This document shows positions 17,700 through 26,613 of a DNA stretch of 46,744 nucleotides, in pieces. The DNA lies in contig UBTY01000064.1 in the NCBI GenBank assembly GCA_900468535.1, positions 1 to 46,744 of the forward strand, written 5' to 3'. The position numbers and the translations under genes were made by a program. Origin of the DNA: Hyphomicrobiales bacterium. Lineage in GTDB: Bacteria; Pseudomonadota; Alphaproteobacteria; Rhizobiales; Rhizobiaceae. Position 1 is the stretch's first letter, and the number at the start of each line of letters is the position of its first letter. The notes below the pieces were generated by a model. It worked only from the letters and a program-made list of their open reading frames with translations, was not told where the DNA came from and made no database searches.

Positions 17700-17930
17700 G
17701 GCGAGTGGCGCACCAGAGCGCTCCACCTTGTCTGAACCAGGCGGCTTCCCAAACCTGATTCAAGATCGTTGCCGCAAGCGCCGCCTTGTCCTGCGGCAGG
17801 AAGCGGCCGTAGTGCTGCTAGACGACATCCGGTGTCCTGAATGGCGTGGCTGGCCTGCTCGTAAAACCTCGTCTGTGTGAGGATATGAGTAGCGAGAATA
17901 TTCCGCAGATTAAGCGGCCTATTCAGAGCG
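17700..17930 (-). pseudogene. Tyrosine recombinase (site-specific integrase), C-terminal relic
   Basis: On the minus strand NRPLNLRNILATHILTQTRF followed by YEQASHAIQDT, then (in a second frame, after a lost base) DVV-stop-QHYGRFLPQDKAALAATILN and QVWEAA resemble the extreme C-terminus of phage-type integrases, where HYxRFLPxDK follows the catalytic Tyr region. A TAG replaces an expected Gln codon. Nothing of the catalytic core remains. It is the only trace of a mobility enzyme in the window. Confidence 0.55.
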
Positions 17931-18170
17931 GCCCTTTTATGGTGCCGCGCCCTGTGCAGGGATTGTATATTCCGTATCGCTGGATCGCCGCCCGCCATTG
18001 AATTTCGTCTAGTCTGTAGTGGTTACTAAATCCCCCGACACGATCTCCCACGCCCGCCACGAATCTCGACAATCAAGCTTGTTTCGATAGTGGTTCGCCC
18101 CGAGGATCCTCGCGGGCTCGCGCTGCCAAGGCGCCACTATCGATCCGAGGGAAGCAGTAGCCGACTGGAG

Positions 18171-20150
18171 TTAATGCACGTCTGTCCTGACGTTGGAGAT
18201 GAAGTCCTGCCAGCGGAACAGAGTTCTCCGGTCGGGTAGCGCTGGCCTCTCCGCTGCTACAGGGGCAAGCAGGAGCGCGCACTCGGCGCCCAAGGTCCAT
18301 CGAGTTTGCAGGTCGACAGGCCGCTTGCCGCTTCCGCCGTAGACAATGTCCTCACTCGACCAGACCATCGACCATTGGCATCCGGCCGGTGGCGATACCA
18401 GCGGTTCTGCGAGGCTCGTCATCGATGAGTCCGCGCCTAGATTGACGAATAGCAAGCGCGCGTCTTGAGGCTCGACGGCGAAGAAACGCAGAAAGAATGC
18501 TGAAGCGTCCAGCACACTGCCGTCCACGCCACACCGGCCTTCTCTGTCGGAGATGGCTTTGGTCTGGCCTCGGAGGGCGAGCAAATCCTTGTGGAGCGCG
18601 ACAGTATGGGCGTTTGTATCCCGCTCGTTCCAGTCGAGTTTCGAACGCTCGAAGGTCGAACGTTCGGCTGGCGTCGGCATCCATGCGGTGAAAGCAGGAT
18701 CCGTCAGGCTCGGAAACTGCTTCAAAAAGTCGATACGACCGTTGCGGACGATGTCGACGAGTTCGCCAGAGTGATCCGCGAAATAGTAGAACGGACTGGA
18801 AGCGCCGAATTCCTGGCCTTGAAACAGCATCGGCGTTTGCGGCCCCAGCAGAAGCAGCGCGGTAAGCGCGCGCACCCTAGCCGGTGATGCGAGCTTGTCT
18901 ATGCGAATGCCAGTGCCGGAATTGGCGATCTGATCGTGGTTCTGCAGGAAATGGATGAAGTTGTCAGGCACCAGGTCGAAGCCAGGGTGGCCACGCGGCG
19001 CGTCCTGCCAGTCGTAACGTTGGCCCTGGAACAGGTAGCCGTATTTTGCTGAGGAGACAAACTCCTGGGCGCGGCCGAGATGGTCGTGATAATAGGCCTC
19101 GTTGCGACCTGTGAGCGCCACCATCGCCGAATGATGGAAATCATCGTTCCACAACGCGTCGAGACCGTAGCCGGATTGCTCAGAGCCACGTACTAGACGC
19201 GTATCCTGCGGTTCGTTTTCCGCCACGAGGTAAATCGGCTTTCTGCCGGCCGCGGCGCGAGCCTCCCTGGCGATCGCAGACATAATGTGCTCATCGCTGC
19301 TGTCGTAAAGCGCCTGCGTGGCGTCCAGCCGCAGCCCGTCAAAATGATATTCGTCGATCCAGTAGGCGGCGTTCTTGGCGAAGAACTCGCGAACCCCAGC
19401 ACTGTTATCACCGTCAAAATTGATCGAACTGCCCCACTCGTTCCAGTAACGCTCAGTGAAATAGTCGGGCGTGAAATCGCGAAACCGGTTGCCGACGCCA
19501 AAATGATTGTAGACGACGTCAAGGATAACGCCGATTCCGAGTTGGTGCGCAGTATCGATGAAGTGGCGGAGATTGTCGGGATTGCCATAGAGCCGTGTCG
19601 GCGCGTAGGGCAGGACCCCGTCATAGCCCCACCCGAACGTGCCGCAAAATTCATTGAGGGGCATGACTTCAAGGCAGGTGATGCCGACCTCTCTCAGGAA
19701 GGGTAGCTTTTCGGCCGCAGCCCGATAGGTTCCTTCTGGCGTGAAGGTGCCGATGTGCATCTCGTAGAGGACCTGTCCGCTCGGCGTGATGCCCGGCCAG
19801 TCGTGGTCCTGCCATGGGAAACTCTCAGGGTCGACCACCATGGAAAAGCCCGATGGTCCCTCTGGCTGGAAGCGAGAGGCTGGATCGGCAGCAAGCTCTG
19901 CACTGCCTTCGAGCTTGAAACGGTAAAGCGCGCCGGCCGCGAGCCCCGCGAGATCAATGCGGAAATATCCCGCCTCTTCCGGGTTCATGATGTGTTCGCT
20001 GCCGTCGTCCAATACGAGCGCCACGCTTCCCTGCGCCGGTGCCCAGACCCGAAACGACACGCCACCATTCAGGATTTCGGCGCCGACGGGATACCGTCTG
20101 ACGGTCTTAGACGACTCGGGAGAAGGCGGGGCGAGACGATGGAAGCTCAT
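18171..20150 (-). CDS. treZ: Malto-oligosyltrehalose trehalohydrolase
   Basis: TreZ is a GH13 enzyme that releases trehalose from malto-oligosyltrehalose made by TreY, linking glycogen breakdown to trehalose, an osmolyte. The 659-residue protein has an N-terminal beta-domain (GVSFRVWAPAQGSVALVLDD) and a catalytic barrel with LYEMHIGTFTPEGTY, VILDVVYNHFG, FDGLRLDATQALYDSSDEHI (nucleophile Asp), YLVAENEPQD (acid Glu) and FLQNHDQIAN. AGGA precedes the ATG at 20150. It is full length and intact. No treY is seen nearby; the upstream partner on the strand is a broken GH13 glucosidase, so it may rely on TreY encoded elsewhere. Confidence 0.93.
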   Translation of the reverse strand: MSFHRLAPPSPESSKTVRRYPVGAEILNGGVSFRVWAPAQGSVALVLDDGSEHIMNPEEAGYFRIDLAGLAAGALYRFKLEGSAELAADPASRFQPEGPSGFSMVVDPESFPWQDHDWPGITPSGQVLYEMHIGTFTPEGTYRAAAEKLPFLREVGITCLEVMPLNEFCGTFGWGYDGVLPYAPTRLYGNPDNLRHFIDTAHQLGIGVILDVVYNHFGVGNRFRDFTPDYFTERYWNEWGSSINFDGDNSAGVREFFAKNAAYWIDEYHFDGLRLDATQALYDSSDEHIMSAIAREARAAAGRKPIYLVAENEPQDTRLVRGSEQSGYGLDALWNDDFHHSAMVALTGRNEAYYHDHLGRAQEFVSSAKYGYLFQGQRYDWQDAPRGHPGFDLVPDNFIHFLQNHDQIANSGTGIRIDKLASPARVRALTALLLLGPQTPMLFQGQEFGASSPFYYFADHSGELVDIVRNGRIDFLKQFPSLTDPAFTAWMPTPAERSTFERSKLDWNERDTNAHTVALHKDLLALRGQTKAISDREGRCGVDGSVLDASAFFLRFFAVEPQDARLLFVNLGADSSMTSLAEPLVSPPAGCQWSMVWSSEDIVYGGSGKRPVDLQTRWTLGAECALLLAPVAAERPALPDRRTLFRWQDFISNVRTDVH

Positions 20151-20241
20151 GGTTCATCCTGCTGCTTGAGAGAAGTCCACGAGCAATCGGAAGGTGCGCG
20201 GGTGCTTTCGAAACACCGCCTCAATGTTTTTGTTCCGCTTG

Positions 20242-21775
20242 TCAGTCAGTTGTTGCTAAAATTGCAAAGGCTTCATAAGGCCGGAGGTTGATTGAGGCGA
20301 TCTGGCCATAGTTGCTGATCAAACAATGACCGAATACTTGCAGCTCGTCAGGGAGGTCCAGCGACATCTGTTTTGACGAGAAGCTGGCAATGACAACGAC
20401 GCACTCGCGGTCTAATGTCCTCGTATAGACGAAAACGTCAGCGTGGTGGTCGAGGAACGATTGATACCGGTCGCAGACGATGACCGGATGCTCCTTTCTA
20501 AGCGCGATCAGCTTCCGATAGTGGTTCCAGATGGAGTGCTCGTCGGAGGTCGCGCTCTCGGCGTTGATTGTCGTGTAATTCTCGTTGACCTCGATCCAGG
20601 GGATGCCGGTCGTGAAGCCGGCATTGGCCTCGGCTGTCCACTGCATTGGCGTACGGGCGTTGTCGCGACCATTGTCGTTGGCACCCTTGATGAAATCTTC
20701 GGGCGAAAGGTCCGCTTCGAGGTGAAGTCGGTGCATGTTGAGCGTTTCGATGTCCCTGTACTGCTCGATCTTGCTGAACGGCACATTGGTCATGCCAATC
20801 TCCTCACCCTGGTAAACGAAGGGTGTGCCTTTGAGGAAATGGAGCACTGTGGCCAGCACTTTGGCAGATTCGATCGGATAGCCCTTGGCGTCGCCATATT
20901 TCGAGACGGCACGCGGCAGGTCGTGGTTGCCCCAAAACAGCGAATTCCAGCCGTCATTGGCTAGTGCATATTGCCACTTGCTGAGGACGGACTTCAACTT
21001 GACGAGGTCGAACGGCCGCGACCGCCACTTGCCATAGACCTCGTCCCACTGTTGCGTAACATGCTCGAACTGGAACACCATTGACAGCCTGACGAGCCCG
21101 GCCGGAATACAGCAGGGCGGAGCCCGGAGTCGCGCTCCAGGTCTCACCGACCGTGAGCACATCGTGGCGGCCGAAGGTCTCGCGGTGCATCTCCTGCAGA
21201 TAGTCGTGCAGGTGGGCGCCGTCGGTGATAATTCCCTGATCGACCTGCTTGCCGATGTAGTCGATGACGTCCATGCGAAAGCCGGCAATGCCGCGCTCAA
21301 GCCACCAGTTCATCATCTTGTAGATCTCTGCTCGAACTTTCGGATTTTCCCAGTTCAGGTCCGGCTGGCGACGGTTGAACAGATGCAGGTAGTATTCGCC
21401 CGTCAGAGGATCGAGCGTCCAGGCCGGTCCACCGAAAGAGGATGTCAATGTGTTGGGAAGGCCACCGTCCCCGGCTGGTTTCCGCCAGACGTAAAAGTCG
21501 CGGTGGGGATTGTCGTTGGACTTCCGGGCCTCAACGAACCATGGGTGCTCGTCCGACGTATGATTGACCACAAGGTCGAGCACGATGCCGATGCCGCGGC
21601 TCTTTGCTTCAATCACAAGCCAGTCGAAGTTGGCAAGCGTACCAAACTCCGGCGCGATGTCTTGGTAGTTAGAGATATCGTAGCCGTTGTCGTCCATCGG
21701 GGAGGCGTAGATCGGTGACAGCCAGATGATGTCGATGCCAAGGGACTTCAGGTATTCCAGATCGCCTCGATCTTC
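20242..21775 (-). pseudogene. GH13 alpha-glucosidase (oligo-1,6-glucosidase type), truncated and frameshifted
   Basis: Two frames together encode most of a GH13 enzyme: YLKSLGIDIIWLSPIYASPM, DDNGYDISNYQDIAPEFG, IGIVLDLVVNHTSDEHPWF, GIAGFRMDVIDYIGK (nucleophile Asp), VLTVGETWSATP (acid Glu), then after a frameshift of about two missing bases near 21088 the part with FWGNHDLPRAVSKYGDAKGY, FVYQGEEIGMTN and NARTPMQWT. The first 45-50 residues are missing: similarity stops at about 21775, where a flagellin fragment on the other strand begins. The enzyme would hydrolyse malto-oligosaccharides in the cytoplasm, but this copy is dead. It lies 91 bases upstream of treZ on the same strand. Confidence 0.85.
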
Positions 21776-21784
21776 CGCAGCATA

Positions 21785-21985
21785 AGCAACAGGATCGATT
21801 TGGCTCAGGAGACCGTCAAACGAAGCATTGGCTCGGCGGAGTTTGGTATCGGTCAGCTTGTGGATGCAGACATGGAGGCAGAGTCAAGCAAACTTGCGGC
21901 TTACCAAACGCAACAACAACTGGCCGTTCAATCGCTTTCGATCGCTAATTCCGCACCGCAGGATCTGCTCGCTCTATTTAAGTAG
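21785..21985 (+). pseudogene. Flagellin C-terminal fragment
   Basis: RIDLAQETVKRSIGSAEFGI, GQLVDADMEAESSKLAAYQT and QQQLAVQSLSIANSAPQDLL, ending LALFK, is the conserved C-terminal D0/D1 helix of rhizobial flagellins. Only about 65 residues remain. There is no promoter, N-terminal D0 helix or other flagellar gene here. The fragment abuts the cut 5' end of the alpha-glucosidase gene, so one rearrangement joined them. Confidence 0.8.
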
Positions 21986-22334
21986 CGCGAGCGGGCTACG
22001 GCAATCCTGTTGCCGACGCCGTCGAGAGCTCGTCAGCCGGCCCGAATCCGGCTTTCCAACAGACGGGCCGGCCCGCGATCAACGTGGGTCCTTTGCTGAA
22101 ACCGGATCAAGTTCTTCACAGGTCTTGACGGGTTCCCGATGGTTCCTACCTCTAGTAGGCCAACCCCAAAAGTGGCACGCCACGGCGCCTGTCTCCCCCA
22201 GACTTCAAAGGCGTCGTGGCACATCGCCAGAGCATTCTTGCTAAGCGTAGAGGTAGACGATGGTGCAGGTGACGAGGATTATCAGGGCTGCGAACGATCA
22301 CGTTGAACATTGATACCTCTTTTTCGACTTCGGC

Positions 22335-22367
22335 GAAAAAAAAGCCCCACCGGTGTTGGGCGGGGCT
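22335..22367 (-). terminator. Leftward rho-independent terminator
   Basis: On the minus strand AGCCCC and GGGGCT pair and are followed by eight T residues. A transcript would have to start to the right, between 22368 and 22557 or from the crp-like gene. Confidence 0.75.
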
Positions 22368-22427
22368 GAGGAGCCAGGAGAGTGGAAAGGTGTAGCATAA
22401 CGCAGATCCCCCTCCTGCGTTCCGCGC

Positions 22428-22443
22428 CGTACGCTAGCGTACG
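22428..22443. promoter_or_regulatory. Perfect 16-base palindrome CGTACG-CTAG-CGTACG
   Basis: The sequence CGTACGCTAGCGTACG is its own reverse complement. A second CGTACG-N4-CGTACG occurs at 37564-37579, upstream of a small gene. It may be a protein-binding operator; no regulator is known. Confidence 0.4.
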
Positions 22444-22557
22444 AAACAGCCACCTTCGTGCTTGTGCACCTTCTTCAGCGGGGGACCCGTAAGGCTAGGT
22501 CATGGCCAAGGCTAATCTCTCCAATCCAGCCGCAAGCCGCGAGTATTCCCGGCAGCT

Positions 22558-23280
22558 TTATTGGGCTGCGATAGCGTTAGGTGGAAGTTTCGCCAGCATG
22601 TTGAACCATGCGTTCTCGGCGGCACCGTAGAAATCTCCTGCCGCCCCCTCCAGGCCGGGCCTATCGGTGATTTCGACATATCCTCTCCTCGATCGGATCC
22701 AGTGCTCTCCTTCGAAAACGTGGAGCCATTCCGTGACACTGGCGCGGCGTGCGTTGATGTAGGCGCCAAGTTCTTCGTGCGTGGCAACGATGATGTCGCC
22801 ATCAATACGGTCGTGCATCATGAGAAGCTCGCGGGCAAGGTTTTGTTCAATGTGACCTGCTCGCCCGCTCGCAGCAAACATTGCGGTCTGGAGGGAGCAC
22901 CAGTTTTGATAGCGCTCAAGCCTGGCTTGAAACTCCTCGCTCTGCCGAAGAACCGCCATTAACGCATCCGCTTGGATCTCGTACGCCCAGCCCTCAGTCC
23001 GAGCCTGCGCTGTGAAGAGGGCCGGGGATACGCCGGCGAGGAGGCTAGTACCTGTCATGCCCTCGCGTCCAACCATTCCGATCTCGACATCGATGGTAGG
23101 AGTGACAGAAACGATGATAGCGATAACGCCGGCCTCAACGAAAAGCGCGCTTTCGATAGCGTCGGGAGGATTTTCTATCCGTTCTCCACGATCGAACTCT
23201 CGTCTAGTCAAGAATGGTTGAAGAGACTGTCTCACATCAAGCGACAGCACATGCAGCAGGCGGTTTTGAAATGAGAACAT
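22558..23280 (-). CDS. Crp/Fnr-family transcriptional regulator
   Basis: The 240-residue protein has an N-terminal cyclic-nucleotide-binding-like domain (RREFDRGERIENPPDAIESA, VEIGMVGREGMTGTSLLAGV), a dimerisation helix around LERYQNWCSLQTAMFAASG, and a C-terminal winged helix (ATHEELGAYINARRASVTEW). The start MFSFQNRLL at 23280 matches this subgroup, in which small Crp-like regulators are common in rhizobial plasmids. Cysteines of true Fnr proteins are absent, and the cAMP-binding Arg signature is not obvious, so the ligand is unknown. A broken gene of the same subgroup lies at 32780-33039. Confidence 0.9.
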   Translation of the reverse strand: MFSFQNRLLHVLSLDVRQSLQPFLTRREFDRGERIENPPDAIESALFVEAGVIAIIVSVTPTIDVEIGMVGREGMTGTSLLAGVSPALFTAQARTEGWAYEIQADALMAVLRQSEEFQARLERYQNWCSLQTAMFAASGRAGHIEQNLARELLMMHDRIDGDIIVATHEELGAYINARRASVTEWLHVFEGEHWIRSRRGYVEITDRPGLEGAAGDFYGAAENAWFNMLAKLPPNAIAAQ

Positions 23281-23654
23281 AATGACACCATGTAGGGCAG
23301 ATCACGCAGAAAGTGCATTTCGTCCGACACCGTACACTCGGTCTGTTTCTGAGGTGCCGAGGCTGAGGTTGCTAATCAGTTGCGCCATCGGTTCTGGAGC
23401 CACTGGCCAATATCTCAGCAGTAGAAAACCCGACCCTCCGACGAGAGGATCGGGCTTCTGGTCAGCGGCCTGACCCACGACGTTGAGGGTTCGTCGCGGC
23501 CCTCAAACTTCGCGTCCGATAAATAGTTCCAAAAAGAACCCCGCTTGTGGGCGGGGCTAGTGGAGGGAAGTTTTCCGGGAGAAAGGCTCGTTGTTGAAGC
23601 GAGCCGGCCACAGAACCAAAAGGTAACGCGGATGTTCCAAAGAAAAACGGAACA
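23281..23654. other. Intergenic region with two leftward hairpins
   Basis: No gene is recognised. Hairpins lie at 23425-23454 (CCCGACCCTC/GAGGATCGGG, with TTTT on the minus strand) and 23531-23556 (CCCCGC/GCGGGG, followed on the minus strand by TTCTTTTT). The promoter of the crp-like gene must lie in the left part. Confidence 0.4.
23531..23556 (-). terminator. Leftward terminator after the 71-aa gene
   Basis: Perfect 6-base GC stem with a 6-base loop and a T-rich tail on the minus strand, about 100 bases past the stop of the gene at 23655-23870. Confidence 0.65.
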
Positions 23655-23870
23655 CTATGGCTGCTTGAGCACTTGCATACGATTCCCCGGCAGCAGCTCG
23701 ATTTCCTTCGCCGCCTGCATGGAATACAGAACATCGACAATCACGCTCTCCTCGTGACCCTTGGCGACGAGGGGCTGTACGATGTCATAAAGCGATATCG
23801 GGCTCCCGGGCTGGGCGTCGAGTTCGCGCAGCAGTTCAGCCAGTGCAGTCGCCGTTTCATCGTGGGTCAC
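23655..23870 (-). CDS. Hypothetical protein (71 aa)
   Basis: No ATG is available; I choose the GTG at 23870, giving VTHDETATALAELLRELDAQ then PGSPISLYDIVQPLVAKGHE, ESVIVDVLYSMQAAKEIELL and PGNRMQVLKQP. The sequence is strongly protein-like, with helices and a compact alpha-beta pattern reminiscent of a small winged-helix fold, and I believe it is a conserved rhizobial small protein, although I cannot name a family. A terminator for an upstream leftward transcript ends just before the start and another follows the gene. Confidence 0.6.
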   Translation of the reverse strand: MTHDETATALAELLRELDAQPGSPISLYDIVQPLVAKGHEESVIVDVLYSMQAAKEIELLPGNRMQVLKQP

Positions 23871-23885
23871 AGTGCCGGCGTAGCA

Positions 23886-23914
23886 CAAAAAAAGCCCCGC
23901 GGGGATGCGGGGCT
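23886..23914 (-). terminator. Leftward rho-independent terminator
   Basis: AGCCCCGC and GCGGGGCT form a perfect 8-base stem with a 6-base loop, followed on the minus strand by seven T residues. It ends transcription arriving from the right, 16 bases before the GTG of the 71-aa gene. Confidence 0.85.
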
Positions 23915-24266
23915 ATAGGTGTTTGGACATTGATAGCGCCTCGGCGCCAGTTGCTATTTTAGGTGCAGCTCACTAGCAGTCAACCTGCTTCAATCGCACC
24001 AGTCGTTTCGATGTCCTGGCCGCCATTCCCTAGCGAACCTTCCCGAGGCAGACGCTGGCCAACCTCATTCGTGGGACTCGCGCAAAATGCGCGTCCAGTG
24101 CCGCTTGTCAGTGCACCGACGCGGCCACCATAACTTGTATTGCAGATCGAGCGTGTAATTTCCTGTAAAACGGATGCCCGCAAACGTATACGTCTTGTCT
24201 GTGGACAGGGGACAACTGCACGATAGCGGTTGCATGGCGTACTCAGCGAGCAATCAATTAGCACGA
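23915..24266. other. Unassigned region left of the lipoprotein gene
   Basis: Overlapping leftward open frames exist here (for example with the stretch STDKTYTFAGIRFTGNYTLD), but none has a good start or a recognisable family. It may be the long 3' region of the lipoprotein transcript that ends at the terminator 23886-23914, or a decayed gene. Confidence 0.3.
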
Positions 24267-24455
24267 CTAGTAACAAAGCGTACGCAGCATTCCCTCGAAA
24301 TTCGGTTTGTTTCGACACTCAGCTTTCGGCGGCGGCGTCATCCTGACTTGGTTTCTAGCGGCGGTATGAGGTTTGAGTGCAACGTTGCTTTGATTCGAAC
24401 AACCAAGAAGCGCGAAAAATGCCACGATGACGGTCAGGCCACGCATCAGTTTCAT
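24267..24455 (-). CDS. Small putative lipoprotein (62 aa)
   Basis: MKLMRGLTVIVAFFALLGCS is a lipoprotein signal peptide with lipobox ALLGC, giving a mature lipidated protein of about 44 residues with several Pro and two Cys. AAGGAAG lies 9 bases before the ATG at 24455. The start codon overlaps, as ATGA, the last stop of the photolyase remnant upstream. Probably inner- or outer-membrane anchored; function unknown. Confidence 0.65.
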   Translation of the reverse strand: MKLMRGLTVIVAFFALLGCSNQSNVALKPHTAARNQVRMTPPPKAECRNKPNFEGMLRTLCY

Positions 24456-25171
24456 CGCTCAATCTTCCTTTCTGGTTCCTCACGAGCAGAGTCTTCCGAC
24501 AAGTTGATTTTGTGTTGCGGAAAGGTTCGTTCGACGAGCGCAAGCACCTCTATGGTCGTTTTGTCTGGGCCTTAGACTGGATGCCCCGGCCGAAGCAGAT
24601 CAGGTTTCGCGGATTTGCGGTTTTCTTCGTCGAAATTCCCACCTACCGTCTTCCGGGTCATTTCCATTTCATCAGAAGTCCGGTCCGGCGCCGCATGTCC
24701 CTGTAGAGGTATTACATCGTCGGGGACCGGCGGTTCCGTGCCGAACCCTGTAAGTCGGCCTTCGAACAGAGGAAGCGGCCATCTGCTCGCATTTCGACCG
24801 GGATTGCCGATCATTCCCTGCCATTTTCCCATCGCCTCGAGCACCCGCCACTCGGCGGCCTTGGTGACAATGATCCGTTCAGGCCGCATAGTCTTGACAG
24901 CTCGCCTGAGCTCACCGGTAAAGGAACCGGAATTCTCGGGGTCATCGAGCTTGGTGTAGCGGACATCGAAGCCTCGATACCGGAGTTCTTCCGCGAAGTG
25001 GCGCATTGCGGAAAAGATCAGCGCGATCTTCAGTTTATGATGATGAACGTATGACGCTTCTTCCATGACGTCGCACATCACGATGACGTCGTGCTTCGGA
25101 TCGGCGCCATCGAGGCTAGACAGTGAGAGCGATAGCTGGTCGCCGAGCACGAAGATCAAGGTTGCTAACAC
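24452..25171 (-). pseudogene. Photolyase/cryptochrome-related protein (FeS-BCP/PhrB-like), truncated
   Basis: From the GTG at 25171, preceded by AGGAGG, the sequence reads like the N-terminal alpha/beta domain of the iron-sulfur bacterial cryptochrome/photolyase family: TLIFVLGDQLSLSLSSLDGA, VIVMCDVMEEASYVHHHKLK, FSAMRHFAEELRYRGFDVRY, then GNFDEENRKSAKPDLLRPGH. A TAA at 24572 interrupts the frame, and after it KTTIEVLALVERTFPQH still matches the family. Then similarity ends: the whole C-terminal FAD and 4Fe-4S domain, about 280 residues, is deleted. Family members repair (6-4) photoproducts or act as light sensors. SDR and folE lie directly upstream on the same strand. Confidence 0.82.
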
Positions 25172-25236
25172 GTTTCAACGAAGCCTCCTGCAGAGTCCCA
25201 TCAGATTCGGTCATCACCACAGCAACTGTGAAGTGC

Positions 25237-25268
25237 GCTACCAAACGATTGAGCTACCAAACGATTGA
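25237..25268. repeat. 16-base perfect tandem repeat
   Basis: GCTACCAAACGATTGA occurs twice back to back, at 25237-25252 and 25253-25268. The right copy holds the stop codon and last codons of the SDR gene. It looks like a recent slippage duplication. Confidence 0.85.
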
Positions 25269-25961
25269 GCTTCCGTCATAGGCAAAGAACCCGCCGGTAT
25301 TTGCGGGCTGGAGCGCGTCGAGCGCCTGCAGAATTGATCGCGCGGCGTCGTCCGGCTTCGACCTTTCGTGGCCTGAGGAAAATGGATCCGACAGGGACGT
25401 GGCAACACTGCCTGGATGCATGGCGACGACCACTGATGCAGGATTTGCCCTGGACACTTCGATTGCGGCTGTGTGGACGATTTGGTTCAACGCAGCCTTG
25501 GAAGATCGATAAGAAATCCAGCCGCCGAGTTGATTATCGCCGATCGATCCAACGCGCGCTGAAAGCACTGCAAAGATGACCCGCTTCTTCCAAGCAAGCA
25601 GCGGTGCGAAGTTTTTTACAATCAATGCCGGACCGACTGCATTTAGGGCGAACTGTTTCATCATGGCCTTTTGCGAAATCTGGCGTATCGACTTTTCCGG
25701 CCCGATGCCATCTATAGTGAGAGCGCCCGTCGCACAGACAATCAAATCGAACCGCGTTGATTGAAATCGATCTGCTGCCCGATGGACGCTTTCTTCGTCT
25801 GTAATGTCGAGCCCGTCCGCACGGCGCGATAGCTGAGTCACTTTGGAACAGTTGAGGTCGGCCGCTAAGCACATTGAAATCGCCTGGCCAATGCCGCCGC
25901 TGGCGCCGATCACCAAGGCCGAGTACCCAGGATCCAATGAGTTCATGAGTCTACCGGCCAT
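25254..25961 (-). CDS. SDR-family NAD(P)-dependent oxidoreductase
   Basis: I start at the ATG at 25961 (MAGRLMNSLDPGYSALVIGA); an ATG at 25946 is also possible. The Rossmann glycine motif is GASGGIGQ, followed by the NNAG-equivalent CATGAL, the active-site Ser region FAVLSARVGS and YRSSKAALNQ with the catalytic Tyr-xxx-Lys. The protein ends PANTGGFFAYDGSSIVW. It resembles the C-factor/CsgA-type or pterin-reductase-like SDRs that sit beside photolyase and folE genes. It is 44 bases downstream of folE on the same strand, so it might act on a pterin; this is inference. The 16 bases covering its end are duplicated in tandem. Confidence 0.88.
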   Translation of the reverse strand: MAGRLMNSLDPGYSALVIGASGGIGQAISMCLAADLNCSKVTQLSRRADGLDITDEESVHRAADRFQSTRFDLIVCATGALTIDGIGPEKSIRQISQKAMMKQFALNAVGPALIVKNFAPLLAWKKRVIFAVLSARVGSIGDNQLGGWISYRSSKAALNQIVHTAAIEVSRANPASVVVAMHPGSVATSLSDPFSSGHERSKPDDAARSILQALDALQPANTGGFFAYDGSSIVW

Positions 25962-26004
25962 CGGATATTCCCCAAAAGTTTGAATTACTTGTATTTCGTT
26001 AGCG

Positions 26005-26613
26005 TCAGCCGCGCGCCAGCATGATGAAGCGCGACTGATCCTGCGCGGAGATCTCAAACTGGCCCGTGAACGTCGTTGTGATCGTTTTGGCACCCTGCTT
26101 TCGAATTCCGCGCATTGCCATGCACATGTGCCCCGCTTCGATCATGACCGCCACGCCTTTCGGTCGAAGGCTCTCGTCGAGAGCTTTCGCGATCTGCGAA
26201 GTCATCGTTTCCTGGGTCTGCAGTCGTCGAGCAAAAAGGTCGACCAGCCTCGCCATCTTGGAAAGTCCGAGCACACCATCTGCCGGGAAATAAGCGATAT
26301 GGGCAACACCATGAAACGGCACCATGTGATGCTCACAATGCGAATAGAATGCGATATCCTTGACGATCACCATGTCGCTGTAACCGGCGACATCGGAAAA
26401 GGTCCGCGCCAAAACATCTTCCGGTGCTGTTTCGTAGCCAGCGAAGAGCTCACGATACGCTTTGGCAACGCGCTTCGGCGTTTCGAGGAGGCCCTCCCGG
26501 GTCGGATCGTCCCCAGCCCAGCGGATCAAGGTCCGTACGGCGGCCTCAGCTTCTTCCTGGGTTGGTGTGGCCGCGGCCGCTAGAAACTCAGTATCGTTGA
26601 CGATTGCGTCCAT
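26005..26613 (-). CDS. folE: GTP cyclohydrolase I
   Basis: FolE converts GTP to dihydroneopterin triphosphate, the first step to folate and other pterins. The 202-residue protein shows the complete family core: DDPTREGLLETPKRVAKAYR, FYSHCEHHMVPFHGVAHIAY (zinc Cys and His), GLSKMARLVDLFARRLQTQE, and AGHMCMAMRGI with the second zinc Cys. The start MDAIVNDTEF at 26613 gives a normal length. Lying beside a photolyase remnant and an SDR, this is probably an accessory second copy that supplied a pterin for light-related chemistry rather than the housekeeping folate enzyme; that role is inferred. Confidence 0.94.
   Translation of the reverse strand: MDAIVNDTEFLAAAATPTQEEAEAAVRTLIRWAGDDPTREGLLETPKRVAKAYRELFAGYETAPEDVLARTFSDVAGYSDMVIVKDIAFYSHCEHHMVPFHGVAHIAYFPADGVLGLSKMARLVDLFARRLQTQETMTSQIAKALDESLRPKGVAVMIEAGHMCMAMRGIRKQGAKTITTTFTGQFEISAQDQSRFIMLARG

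Larger units (their letters stand above)
21986..22557. other. Gene-poor region between flagellin fragment and crp-like gene
   Basis: No convincing gene is seen. A leftward ATG near 22309 opens a frame of about 24 codons that I cannot support. The region carries a leftward terminator (22335-22367) and a 16-base palindrome (22428-22443). Both hint at a short leftward transcript, possibly a small RNA. Confidence 0.35.
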
